Assembly (NCBI GenBank): GCA_039815825.1 | Contig: JBCBYO010000006.1 | Location: forward strand, 1 to 64,000 | DNA length: 64,000 nt | Direction of reading: 5' to 3' | Source of the DNA: JBCBDX01 sp039815825 | Lineage (GTDB): Bacteria; Pseudomonadota; Alphaproteobacteria; Rhizobiales; Rhizobiaceae | In this document: positions 1 to 8,443 of the stretch, one piece after another | Layout of the letters: each line of letters begins with the position of its first letter | How positions within the stretch are numbered: position 1 is the stretch's first letter | The notes under the pieces: model-generated | Told to the model about the DNA's origin: nothing | Databases searched by the model: none | What the model saw: only the letters and a program-made list of their open reading frames with translations | Made by a program: the position numbers and the translations under genes

Positions 1-769
1 TCGACAGTACGCGTCCATCTTGAAGTTTGGTCTCAAAATTGAGGCTGGCGTGTGTGTAATTCTCCATCCACGACTCAACCTGCTCAGCACGCTCCAGATC
101 AACGCCAGTTTCGCGGTGACCATTATCGTACAAGCGTTCAAGATAGGTTTTTAGTGGTGTTCCGGATGCGACTTGTTCCTCCGTCATGCGGAAGATCTCA
201 CGCTGGCGCGCATTGGCGATCACGAGTTTGTCGTTTGGATCGAAGACTAAAATACCGGTATCGACATGCTCACATATTGAGCGGATGATCTCGTTCTTTT
301 CATCGATCTCATTTTGCATGGCTTCAAGGCTTTTTCGGATGTCGAACATGTCAGTGACATCGCGCCCAGTGCCAACATAACCGAGAAAATTGCCAACCCC
401 GTCAAATCGCGGCTCGCCGCTGACGACCAGCCAGCGTGAATGACCGTGTTCACCGTCAATTTGATATAGAAAATTTCTAAATGGCCTGTGGGCCTTTAAA
501 TCATGAATATGCGAGATAATGCGCAGATCATCACGATGCGCGGCATTGAGTATTTCGATGCGGCTCTTTCCCAAAAGATCGAAACGCGAGAACCCGGTGA
601 CCGTCTCAAAGGTCTCGGAGAACCATGTCATGCAATGGTTGGCGTCCGTTTCCCAGATCCATCCAATATCAACAAATCCCAAGGCTTGCGCCATATCCCG
701 ACCAAAGCGGGAGGACACTTCGGTAAACAGAGTGGGTTGGGCAGCATCGCTACCATTCTCAATGAACAT
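1..769 (-). CDS. PAS-domain signalling protein, C-terminus outside window
   Basis: The frame is open from an ATG at 769 to the window edge (256 codons, no stop), so this is the N-terminal part of a larger sensor. Residues about 25-125 form a PAS fold (GWIWETDANH, then RWLVVSGEPRFD and GYVGTGRDVT). A short helical linker (EAMQNEIDEKNEII) leads to a second PAS of the PAS_7 type (TGILVFDPNDKLVIANAR). An in-frame TGA lies about 40 bases upstream of the ATG. Proteins starting this way usually end in a histidine kinase or GGDEF/EAL output domain, which is not visible here, so the output is unknown. Confidence 0.8.
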   Translation of the reverse strand, partial: MFIENGSDAAQPTLFTEVSSRFGRDMAQALGFVDIGWIWETDANHCMTWFSETFETVTGFSRFDLLGKSRIEILNAAHRDDLRIISHIHDLKAHRPFRNFLYQIDGEHGHSRWLVVSGEPRFDGVGNFLGYVGTGRDVTDMFDIRKSLEAMQNEIDEKNEIIRSICEHVDTGILVFDPNDKLVIANARQREIFRMTEEQVASGTPLKTYLERLYDNGHRETGVDLERAEQVESWMENYTHASLNFETKLQDGRVLS

Positions 770-955
770 AGATCGCGTTCCGTTACGTTTTCTTTTTTGG
801 ATTCACCAACGGTAAACCATATCGCCAATGTGACGCGGCAGCATTGACAAGTGTTTAACGAACCGAGCGGAACCGAGGTTTTCTGGGGTGTGACGCCGTT
901 TAAACCGGCACTTTTCAGATCAGCGGGCGTTTACCGATATGCCGATGGCTGGAAA

Positions 956-1342
956 CTAGGTTTTGCGTGCCGCGTGGGCGGCCATGGCCCGATCGGCAAA
1001 CAAGAAAGTAACAACAAAACGCAGTGGGATCGCCGCCATTGCGATCCAGAAATCAGAGAGCGGGACGGTCGCTGCTTTCATGATGGTGATTAGAATAAAA
1101 CCTACAGCAAAACCGACGCCATAGCTGCTCATGAACCTTGCATAAGAGCCAAAGGACCACGGAACTTGATAGTTGAAGCGGGCATTTAACGCATATGACA
1201 ATGTCACCGACGCGACGAACACCAAGATGTATGCTGCAAACAGGTTCACCTGAAAGAATAAAAGCAGCAGAGCATAAAGGGCGATGCCAAAAAAAGTGGT
1301 GACCCCACCTACCGTCGCAAACTTCAAGAAGCGCGGGCCCAT
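956..1342 (-). CDS. GtrA-family membrane protein
   Basis: A 128-aa protein with four hydrophobic segments and the typical GtrA opening (FLKFATVGGVTTFFGIALYA). GtrA proteins are small membrane proteins thought to flip polyprenyl-phosphate-linked sugars in surface polysaccharide modification. The gene starts 2 bases after the methyltransferase stop and is the last of five co-directional genes. Because a GT2 of the GtrB/DPM type lies two genes upstream, the pair probably works together on an undecaprenyl-phosphate-linked sugar. The substrate is not evident. Confidence 0.85.
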   Translation of the reverse strand: MGPRFLKFATVGGVTTFFGIALYALLLLFFQVNLFAAYILVFVASVTLSYALNARFNYQVPWSFGSYARFMSSYGVGFAVGFILITIMKAATVPLSDFWIAMAAIPLRFVVTFLFADRAMAAHAARKT

Positions 1343-1344
1343 GC

Positions 1345-2127
1345 TTATTTCTTTTTGAGCACAGCGTTCAGGCTCAATCCGACCGGCGGACGAATGAACT
1401 TCTCAATGCGCTCCTGAATCGGGATCAAGTACTGATCGTAAATCTTGCCCTCACGTTGGATGGCATCGACACCCTGTTCGCTTTTCAATTTCACCTTGCG
1501 GAATTTGAAAAAGTACAACGAGCCTAACACGCCAACGAAATCATTGTACCACATGTCTTCGATCTCATAGAGATCGGGATCGATAGCTTTGCGCAGCATC
1601 GCTTTGTTGTAACGACGATAATGCCCAAGCATCTCGTCGTGCACTGAAAACAAAAACGGGAGCGCCGGCACTTCTATCAGTACACGACCGCCGTCTTCAA
1701 GCAATGTGTGGGTGTGGTCAAGCGCGCCTCGATCATCCTCAATGTGCTCTAGCACGTGAATGAAAAGGACAGTGTCGAATGGTTTAGTCTGGGCGACATC
1801 AAGGTCAAAAAGATCCTTGGAATCGAAAGTGACATTGTCTGGAAAACCATGATTACCAAGCTGACTGTAACGATCCCAAAGCACCTGTGACGGTTCAATG
1901 GAGAGCATGCGCTCCAGATCGGGATTGTTGTCGACAACCAGCCGGGTGAACGAACGAGATGCGCCACTGCCCACTTCCAAGACGTTGCGGCCAATATGGT
2001 TAGCCACAAGGTTATACTGGTATCGGCGGTAGTTGGTCAGCGAACCGATGGAAACCTCGTCGCCCCCCCAATCCATGCCAAAGGCATAATTGTCTTGTGA
2101 GGCCGCTTTATCAGGCATCGCTGTCAT
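1345..2127 (-). CDS. class I SAM-dependent methyltransferase
   Basis: A 260-aa protein with the Rossmann methyltransferase motif I (NVLEVGSGASRSFTRL), an acidic motif II region (MLSIEPSQ) and a motif IV-like FDTVLFIHVLEHIEDD, typical of Methyltransf_11/23 enzymes. I chose the ATG at 2127 because AGGAG lies at ideal spacing before it; a longer reading would run far into the glycosyltransferase gene. The start overlaps the upstream gene by 17 bases, which suggests translational coupling. In this operon it may methylate a sugar or lipid-linked glycan; the acceptor is unknown. Confidence 0.85.
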   Translation of the reverse strand: MTAMPDKAASQDNYAFGMDWGGDEVSIGSLTNYRRYQYNLVANHIGRNVLEVGSGASRSFTRLVVDNNPDLERMLSIEPSQVLWDRYSQLGNHGFPDNVTFDSKDLFDLDVAQTKPFDTVLFIHVLEHIEDDRGALDHTHTLLEDGGRVLIEVPALPFLFSVHDEMLGHYRRYNKAMLRKAIDPDLYEIEDMWYNDFVGVLGSLYFFKFRKVKLKSEQGVDAIQREGKIYDQYLIPIQERIEKFIRPPVGLSLNAVLKKK

Positions 2128-3076
2128 TTTCTGCTCCTGCGCGTCTGTCCAAAATCGTATCGACGAAGAACAACGGACGCTGTTTCGTCTCATAGTAGAT
2201 CCGCCAGATGTATTCACCCATGAGGCTGATCATGAGGCTGTTGATGCCCCCTACCAGAAGGATGATAACAATCACTGAAGTCCAGCCGGGCTGTGCGGTT
2301 TCACGGAAGAAAAAGCTGATCACCAAGTACAGCGCGTAAAGGAACCCCGATACGGTAAAAAGAAAGCCAAAAAATGCCGCAAGGCGCATGGGCCAAGTTG
2401 CCGTTGAAAAAATCTGGCTAAAAGAAATATCGAGGCGCTTTAGGAAATTGTATTGCGATTTTCCGTGTTTGCGTTTGCGTTTCTCATAGGAGATTTCTGC
2501 AACTTTAAAGCCTATCGACAATAGGTCGATCTGGTTGCGTCGGTTGATATCTGTAAATGCGCGGAATGCTTTGAACGCCCGTTTATTAACGGCCCAAAAG
2601 TCGAACCCGCCTGTCGGGTAAGTTGGCAACGAGATGCGCACCAACCGGTAGTGCAGCCAAGAGGTAAAGCTACGGAATGCGGTTTCGTCGGTCTTTTCGC
2701 GGGTCGCCAAGACGATATCATTGCCCTCAACAATCTTATTGATGAGCTCGGTGATCACCTCCGGCGGATCCTGCAAATCGGCAGACATATTGACCACCAC
2801 ATCGCCGCGTGCATGTTCAAACGCGGCAGCGTTCGCGGAATGCTGTCCGAAGTTCCTGGACAACTTAACAACGACGGCATTTGGATCTTCGCTATGGATT
2901 TTCTGTAGAACGCCGTGGGAATCGTCGTCGGATCCATCATCGCAATAGATCACTTCATAACTGGTCTCCGGCACGGCTGTCACAGCTGCAACAATACGAG
3001 CGTGCAATTCTTCCAGGGACGGTGCGTTTCGAAAAACGGGTATGACGACAGAAACGAGCAAAGCGAGATCTTTCAA
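2111..3076 (-). CDS. GT2 glycosyltransferase, DPM1/GtrB type
   Basis: A 321-aa enzyme with an N-terminal GT-A domain (VSVVIPVFRNAPSLEEL, the nucleotide-binding YCDDGSDDDS, and SADLQDPPE carrying the metal-binding acidic residues). Two C-terminal membrane helices follow (about residues 230-300). This is the architecture of GtrB/ArnC-like transferases that load a sugar onto undecaprenyl phosphate at the inner membrane. The start codon overlaps the sulfotransferase stop by 4 bases. The donor sugar cannot be told from sequence. Confidence 0.9.
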   Translation of the reverse strand: MKDLALLVSVVIPVFRNAPSLEELHARIVAAVTAVPETSYEVIYCDDGSDDDSHGVLQKIHSEDPNAVVVKLSRNFGQHSANAAAFEHARGDVVVNMSADLQDPPEVITELINKIVEGNDIVLATREKTDETAFRSFTSWLHYRLVRISLPTYPTGGFDFWAVNKRAFKAFRAFTDINRRNQIDLLSIGFKVAEISYEKRKRKHGKSQYNFLKRLDISFSQIFSTATWPMRLAAFFGFLFTVSGFLYALYLVISFFFRETAQPGWTSVIVIILLVGGINSLMISLMGEYIWRIYYETKQRPLFFVDTILDRRAGAENDSDA

Positions 3077-3936
3077 AGATAACCGTAAAGGGAAAGCGGT
3101 TCACCAGCGATGTCATTGAACGCAGAAATTGCAGCATCGCCGAGCTTCTTATGGCGGCCAATGGCGCTGTCATCGATGGCTTGAAATGTGCGTTGTTTCC
3201 AAGCCCCAAACTCCTTTGGCTCCAATTCGTGACGGCGGTTTTGCTCATGATATTGAAGCATCTGAGGATCAAATTTCACGCCAAGGAACGTACAAAGCCG
3301 CTCCAATGTAGGCACCGTGTCACGAACCACATCTTCGTAGCGTACTTCCAGCCAGCGATCTTTCGGGATCGCAGCAAGCGAACTACGCGCTTGCATCACA
3401 TTTTGGCTCCATTCATCGGCCGCCTGTCCAACTGTCCTGGCAAGTTTGGGATAGTATTGCGACGAAGCCTCTTTTGCAGCCGCGTTCAGTGCAAGGTATG
3501 AAGCGGCCACATCGCGGCCATCACGCACGATGTGGATATACTTCCCGTTCGGCTGTAGGCGATCGATGTCTGGTATATGACCGATGTGGAAATTGTTCTT
3601 GTCGCCCAACAAAGCATCGGGTTTACCCGCCTTGGAGGCGTGCATTTGGTATAACCGCCGACAAAAGGAGGCGTAGTCAGAAACCTGCTCGTTTTGTGCA
3701 ATCGCTTGAACGTCTTCTTTGGTCAAATTCCAAAATTCGAACTTCTTGGAAGCGGTTACGTCTTCGGCAAGTTGATCGCGCAGGTTTTCGTCATGGAACG
3801 AGGAGGCATGCTGGTATTTTGTTGCCCACCAAACCATGAAGCCGCACTCTGGGGGTACATGCATGTGCGGATGCGCTGTCAGCAACAGCCTGAGCAATGA
3901 TGTGCCGCTACGCGGATTACCTGTGATGAAGAACAT
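3073..3936 (-). CDS. PAPS-dependent sulfotransferase
   Basis: A 287-aa sulfotransferase. The 5'-phosphosulfate loop is at the very start (FFITGNPRSGTSLLRLLL), and the 3'-phosphate-binding region is IHIVRDGRDVAASYLAL; both are hallmarks of PAPS-using Sulfotransfer_1/3 enzymes. It would transfer sulfate to a hydroxyl of a glycan or lipid. It is 33 bases downstream of the aminotransferase and overlaps the glycosyltransferase start by 4 bases. The context points to sulfation of a cell-surface glycan or glycolipid. Confidence 0.88.
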   Translation of the reverse strand: MFFITGNPRSGTSLLRLLLTAHPHMHVPPECGFMVWWATKYQHASSFHDENLRDQLAEDVTASKKFEFWNLTKEDVQAIAQNEQVSDYASFCRRLYQMHASKAGKPDALLGDKNNFHIGHIPDIDRLQPNGKYIHIVRDGRDVAASYLALNAAAKEASSQYYPKLARTVGQAADEWSQNVMQARSSLAAIPKDRWLEVRYEDVVRDTVPTLERLCTFLGVKFDPQMLQYHEQNRRHELEPKEFGAWKQRTFQAIDDSAIGRHKKLGDAAISAFNDIAGEPLSLYGYL

Positions 3937-3969
3937 TGTTTGAATGTTCCTTTGTTCAGCATCGGGGCG

Positions 3970-5196
3970 CTAGCCCGCCGATGATCTGTGATTGGAAATG
4001 GGCTCGTAGCCCGTCAATGATCGGATAATGTTGCTTATGAAGCTGGCGGTTGAGACGGGCAGATCACCGTAGATTGGCAGGCACAGCACCTCCTGCTCGA
4101 AGCGATGCGCGATAGGCAAGCATTCGGCGGAAGCTGTCGGCAAATGGGCATAGGTCGGTGTGCGCGATGTGAGCGGATAGAAGTATTTTCGGCAATGGAT
4201 GTTCAGCGCCGCCAACTTGTCAAACAATTGATCTCGCGAGATACCGGTGCGGCTTTCGTCCACGCGGATCGCGAAATAGGACCAGTTGGGTTCAAAACCG
4301 ATACCCGTGGTCACCGCGCTGATGCCGTCGATGCCGGCAAGCAGCCCCATGTAAGTAGTCGCGATCGCCTGACGTTGAGCGACCTCATCCCAAACGCTAT
4401 CGAGCCCCAACAGACCAAAAGCAGCATGAAATTCGCTCATTTTCATGTTGAGGCCGGAACGCTCAATCGTATCCTGGTTGGCAATGCCAAAGTTCTTAAA
4501 GCGGTCACACATCAACTTTTCATCGGCGTTGCGTACAAAGACCGCACCACCTTCAGCAGTTGAAAAAAGCTTTGTCGCGTGGAAACTCGTCGCAGATACG
4601 CTTCCCAGCGTGAAGACAGACCGGCCGTCGATGCTCGTTCCAAACGAATGTGCCGCATCATAAACGAGCGGGATTTTTGCTTCATCGCAAATCAACTGGA
4701 GTGCATCATTGTCACACGGTGTTCCAAACACATGCACAGGTAAAACCGCCGCCACATCCTCACTCATAAGGTCGGCAACATTTGCCGGATCGATGTTGCC
4801 AGTAACGGGGTCGATATCGGCAAAGACCGGTTCGCAGCCAACCCAGTCAATCGCATGGGTCGTCGCTGCAAACGTGAAGGGTGTCGTGATGATCTTTTTG
4901 CCAGCCGTGACATTCGCCACCTTAAGAGCTAGCAACAAAGCCAAGGTGCCGTTCGCTGTAAGCGCCACCTCTCCCTTGCCGACCACTAATCGAAGCCGGG
5001 CTTCCAACTCCCGGTGGAAGGCACCATTATTGGTCAACCACTTGTTCTTCCAGAGAATATCGACCGCATCGATAAACGCTTGCTTGTTGGGCATGCGCGG
5101 ACGGGTCACAAATACCGGCTCCTCGAGCGCCTCTGGCGTCCAGGTTACCGCTTCAAACTTTGTGCTGGCTAAATCGGCCAATTCACACTGCTCCAT
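3970..5196 (-). CDS. DegT/DnrJ/EryC1/StrS aminotransferase
   Basis: A PLP-dependent sugar aminotransferase of the DegT family, which makes amino sugars from nucleotide-linked keto sugars. Visible motifs are TANGTLALLLAL, PFTFAATTHAI, VYDAAHSFGT and the PLP lysine region SFHATKLFSTAEGGAVF. I chose ATG 5196 (408 aa); a TTG at 5247 would add 17 residues but has no Shine-Dalgarno sequence. Even so, about 25 residues precede the usual family start. It is first in the five-gene glycan operon. The island attachment site lies only about 90 bases upstream, so its native promoter region may have been replaced. Confidence 0.85.
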   Translation of the reverse strand: MEQCELADLASTKFEAVTWTPEALEEPVFVTRPRMPNKQAFIDAVDILWKNKWLTNNGAFHRELEARLRLVVGKGEVALTANGTLALLLALKVANVTAGKKIITTPFTFAATTHAIDWVGCEPVFADIDPVTGNIDPANVADLMSEDVAAVLPVHVFGTPCDNDALQLICDEAKIPLVYDAAHSFGTSIDGRSVFTLGSVSATSFHATKLFSTAEGGAVFVRNADEKLMCDRFKNFGIANQDTIERSGLNMKMSEFHAAFGLLGLDSVWDEVAQRQAIATTYMGLLAGIDGISAVTTGIGFEPNWSYFAIRVDESRTGISRDQLFDKLAALNIHCRKYFYPLTSRTPTYAHLPTASAECLPIAHRFEQEVLCLPIYGDLPVSTASFISNIIRSLTGYEPISNHRSSAG

Positions 5197-5285
5197 TCCC
5201 TGCGAAGAGGCAGCATGGGGCAGAGCGGTAAAGACTTCGTTGTGCAACGATAAAATTGCCAGGTGATTTGCGTATCCAGCCTGAA

Positions 5286-5309
5286 ATGGTGCCCGGGGGC
5301 GGATTTGAA
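5286..5309 (+). repeat. att site, truncated copy of tRNA-Phe 3' end
   Basis: These 24 bases match 36329-36352 exactly and in the same orientation. They correspond to the CCA end, the 3' acceptor strand and part of the T-arm of the tRNA-Phe gene. The match stops sharply on both sides, and no tRNA body follows. This is the expected remnant of the original tRNA 3' end left at the far side of an integrated element. Confidence 0.85.
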
Positions 5310-5372
5310 TAACAATATCGCTTCGTCCTGAAGTGCTCCAAATTGACTGCTAAATCACTGAAATCATGACAC

Positions 5373-5401
5373 TTGACGTCTCAAGCTGTTCCACTTTGTA
5401 T
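5373..5401 (+). promoter_or_regulatory. possible sigma-70-like promoter for the integrase
   Basis: TTGACG at 5373-5378 and TTGTAT at 5396-5401 are separated by 17 bases and lie about 45 bases before the integrase start. The -35 match is good and the -10 match weak. This is a visual match only. Confidence 0.35.
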
Positions 5402-5445
5402 CCCGATATGCCATCATATGGGGTGGATTGAAAGGTGGATCCGCT

Positions 5446-6630
5446 TTGCCTGTTTTGAACAAACTATCGACCGCGACGGTGAAGAACGCCGGGCCCGGCA
5501 AGTACTCCGATGGTGGCGGCCTATGGCTACACAAACGCCCCGACGGAGGCGCCCAATGGTTCCTTCGAGTGACCGTTGATGGCCGAAGGCGCGAGATGGG
5601 TTTAGGCGCATTCCCAAGCGTATCGCTCAAAGAGGCCCGAGAAGCAGCCGAACATTGGAGGGCGATTGCTCGACAGGGCACGGATCCCGTACGCGAAAGA
5701 CAAAGCCAAAGGGCTCTCGATGCAAGAACGACGCATACGCTCTCTTCAGTCGCATTAGAAGCATTTGAAGCACGAAAGGCAGAGCTGAAGGGCGACGGTA
5801 AAGCAGGTCGATGGTTCACACCGTTAAAACTCCATGTTTTGCCAAAGCTGGGTTCGACACCGATCGAGGACATCAATCAGCAGGACATCAAAGACGTTCT
5901 GGCGCCGATATGGCACTCAAAGGCTGAAACGGCGCGCAAAGCGATGAACCGTCTTGGGATCGTGATCCGCCATGCTGCCGCGATGGGATTGGATGTTGAT
6001 ATTCAGGCGACTGAGAAGGCGAAGGCCCTCCTTGGCAAGACCCGCCACAAACCAACACATGTGCCCGCGTTGGATTGGGTTGATGTTCCTGAGTTCTATG
6101 CCAGCTTGTCCGATGGAACCATTACGCATTTGGCCCTGCGCCTTCTAATTTTGACGGCAGCTCGATCGGTTGAGATCAGGTTCTGCAACCTGGCTGAGAT
6201 CAAAGAGGATACCTTTATTATTCCGGCGGAACGGATGAAGACGGGCATGGAGCATCGCATACCGCTGTCCAAGGAAGCTCAATCTATTGTGGCGCAGGCC
6301 ATCCCGTTTTCTCGCGATGGGTTTCTGTTCCCTAATGTTCGCAAAGGCGTGATCTCTGACGCCACCATGTCTCGGTTTATGGAACGCCACGGCATGAAAG
6401 CTCGACCCCATGGTTTTCGATCCAGCTTCCGCACGTGGTGCGCCGAAGCCACCAATACACCAAGGGAAGTCGCTGAAGCCGCACTCGCCCATGCAACCGG
6501 AAGCGCCGTCGAACGAAGCTACCGGCGAACAGATTTCCTGGACCAAAGACGAGAGCTCATGGAAGCTTGGGCAGCCCACGTCACATCATGGCATCCAAGT
6601 GGCACGGACGAGAGGATCGATGGTGAATAG
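5446..6630 (+). CDS. P4-type tyrosine integrase
   Basis: A 394-aa site-specific recombinase. The N-terminus (KLSTATVKNAGPGKYSDGGG) is the DUF4102 arm-binding domain of P4-like integrases. The catalytic set is complete: R240 (TAARSVEI), H322 and R325 (HGFRSSFR), H349 (LAHATG) and Y359 (ERSYRRTD). I chose TTG 5446, which follows AAAGGTGGA at good spacing and gives the usual MPVLNKLS start; an upstream TTG at 5428 would add six residues. The gene lies just inside the left attachment site and reads inward. It should catalyse integration and excision at tRNA-Phe and looks intact. Confidence 0.93.
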   Translation: MPVLNKLSTATVKNAGPGKYSDGGGLWLHKRPDGGAQWFLRVTVDGRRREMGLGAFPSVSLKEAREAAEHWRAIARQGTDPVRERQSQRALDARTTHTLSSVALEAFEARKAELKGDGKAGRWFTPLKLHVLPKLGSTPIEDINQQDIKDVLAPIWHSKAETARKAMNRLGIVIRHAAAMGLDVDIQATEKAKALLGKTRHKPTHVPALDWVDVPEFYASLSDGTITHLALRLLILTAARSVEIRFCNLAEIKEDTFIIPAERMKTGMEHRIPLSKEAQSIVAQAIPFSRDGFLFPNVRKGVISDATMSRFMERHGMKARPHGFRSSFRTWCAEATNTPREVAEAALAHATGSAVERSYRRTDFLDQRRELMEAWAAHVTSWHPSGTDERIDGE

Positions 6631-7309
6631 CGAAAAGGTCACCGAGTTGGGCAAACTCGTTAAGAAGCTGGTTGACGGCATGTCGAGAGACGAAAAGGCT
6701 GCGAGTTGGTGGGCTTGGCGTGGCAACAACTTTGTCGAGGCTCTTAAGCTAAACGCAATCAGCAATTCATCGCTCATCGAGGCAATGGCTTTTGCGTGCG
6801 GGAACATTCGCAACACCGAAACAGGTTTTTTGGTCAAGGAGGCGTTTGCCGAAAAAATGGCTGAAATGGCGTTAAGCGATACGGATGCCTTCGATCTTGT
6901 CATGAAGATCACCGCGCTTAATTTGGAGGGTAATCACGATACGCCGGCGTCGTGGCGGACTTTAGCAGCGGCCGCGCTGCTTAACCAAATAACACGCCCT
7001 CAAACCCGCGGCCGTTCTAGAGCAGAATACTGGAAGAGAGACGTGCTTATTCTGCACGCCCTGCGAGGTGCCAAGCAAATCGGGCTTCCGATCTCCCACA
7101 GCGTGGGGAGCAAAAATCTAAGTGGTGTAAAGCTGGTCGGCGCGGCATTTAAAAAAGCTGGACAGCGCATGATGACCGAAGAAGCCATCGTGAAGGTTTG
7201 GACCAATCGGAAAAAATCCGGGCTGGAAGTGGAAGCGAATAAGCTTGAGCTTGCGGCGGCGACATTTCAACTGGCGGAGGTCGAGGCTCCTAATGGGTCC
7301 AAGCAATGA
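6620..7309 (+). CDS. unknown protein coupled to the integrase
   Basis: A 229-aa protein of no family I recognise. The ATG at 6620 (or GTG 6623) overlaps the integrase end by 11 bases, so the two are probably co-translated. It is soluble and helical by composition, with Ala- and Lys-rich stretches. The second half (LVGAAFKKAGQRMMTEEAIVKVWTNR) has the look of a helix-turn-helix-like segment seen in small phage and island proteins, but I cannot assign it. Possible roles are excision control or an element-borne regulator; neither is shown. Confidence 0.6.
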   Translation: MVNSEKVTELGKLVKKLVDGMSRDEKAASWWAWRGNNFVEALKLNAISNSSLIEAMAFACGNIRNTETGFLVKEAFAEKMAEMALSDTDAFDLVMKITALNLEGNHDTPASWRTLAAAALLNQITRPQTRGRSRAEYWKRDVLILHALRGAKQIGLPISHSVGSKNLSGVKLVGAAFKKAGQRMMTEEAIVKVWTNRKKSGLEVEANKLELAAATFQLAEVEAPNGSKQ

Positions 7310-7541
7310 GTCCGGCCCAAGGATCGCGAACCGGTGGCATTTCCAAAATGTCCACCTCGAGCCCTTGGCAGACATTGGCCTGCCAGTGGTCAACTTCGAT
7401 CATGCTGTAGTTGAAAAACCAGCAGGTCGCTTTCACGGTTGCGTAAGTCTTTATGAGACGGACTTGTCTATCAGCTAGAATTGCTAGGTCCGCATCCGCC
7501 AACTTACACATTGCTGCATTGCTTAGCCTTCTTGAAAACCC

Positions 7542-8363
7542 TCAGCGGATCATCGTTAGCTTGTCCCAATCGGCATAGTCTGGCGAACCCTCATGGCGCA
7601 CTTCACCCTCATAACCGTACTCAACCATGCAAACCATCGTCGATTTTTCATCGGCCAGAATGACCGCATAGGCCTCGGGCAAATCTGAACCGCTCAGCAA
7701 ACGCTCCGCTTCATAGGCCGCCCAGCCAGCATGATTGGTGCCGCGCGGTGCAGAAAATGGCACACCGTGCAAAGAGCCGCACAGGGGCAGATGACAATGA
7801 CCGTGGAAGATGTGGCGGACTTTGCCAGCATGTTTTTTGATCACATCGCCAAAGCGGTCATCATCTAACAGCATGATTTTGTCTGTTGGACCAATACCAG
7901 TCGGAACCGGATTGTGGTGCATGAAGAGCCAAGCATCCTCAACGCCAGCCAGCGTCTTGTCCAACCAATCTGCGCGCGTTGCACAAAAATGGCCCGCATG
8001 CGTATCAGGACCCCACGTGTCAACAATGACGCCCGTTCCCACTGAGAGTGGAAATGTCCGTTGAACAAAACCCGCTTCGCCCGCCAGATCGGGGAAAACC
8101 GATAGCATCGTGTCGCGGTCATCATGATTGCCGATCACAAGTTCGACGGGCATTGGCACGCTAGCCATTCGTTCTTTCAGGCGCTCATAGTCATCACGCT
8201 CGCCCCAGTCCGAAAGGTCGCCGGTAATGATGATCGCTTCGGCGTCACTGTGATGGGCCAGAGCGTGAGCCAATGCCTTGTCGAAGTTTTTGTTCGGATC
8301 GCGCCCGGCGATCGTTTGCCCGGGTGCGGTAAGATGAATATCGGTGAGTTGGATGAGTTTCAT
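7542..8363 (-). CDS. GpdQ/CpdA-like metallophosphodiesterase
   Basis: A 273-aa calcineurin-fold phosphoesterase with the full dinuclear-metal motif series: LTDIHL (DxH), IITGDLSDWG (GD), VIGNHDD (GNHD), FMHHNP and HGHCH. Length and motif order fit class III phosphodiesterases such as GpdQ (glycerophosphodiesterase) and CpdA. There is no signal peptide, so it acts in the cytoplasm. It is the last gene of the leftward Ugp-like ABC operon, 80 bases after the binding-protein gene. That position suggests it hydrolyses an imported glycerophosphodiester. Confidence 0.85.
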   Translation of the reverse strand: MKLIQLTDIHLTAPGQTIAGRDPNKNFDKALAHALAHHSDAEAIIITGDLSDWGERDDYERLKERMASVPMPVELVIGNHDDRDTMLSVFPDLAGEAGFVQRTFPLSVGTGVIVDTWGPDTHAGHFCATRADWLDKTLAGVEDAWLFMHHNPVPTGIGPTDKIMLLDDDRFGDVIKKHAGKVRHIFHGHCHLPLCGSLHGVPFSAPRGTNHAGWAAYEAERLLSGSDLPEAYAVILADEKSTMVCMVEYGYEGEVRHEGSPDYADWDKLTMIR

Positions 8364-8443
8364 GTCATCCCCTTGAAAACTGTGTCTGTAGAAGAGCTGG
8401 CGCGGCGCTAAATAGCGCCACGCCTTTCGGATCGCCTGCCGGA

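Noticed and set aside
7290..7511. 73-codon leftward frame in the gap between the 229-aa gene and the phosphodiesterase gene
   Set aside because: Weak start context, overlap with the end of a supported gene, and no recognisable domain; the gap 7310-7541 is left without a gene.
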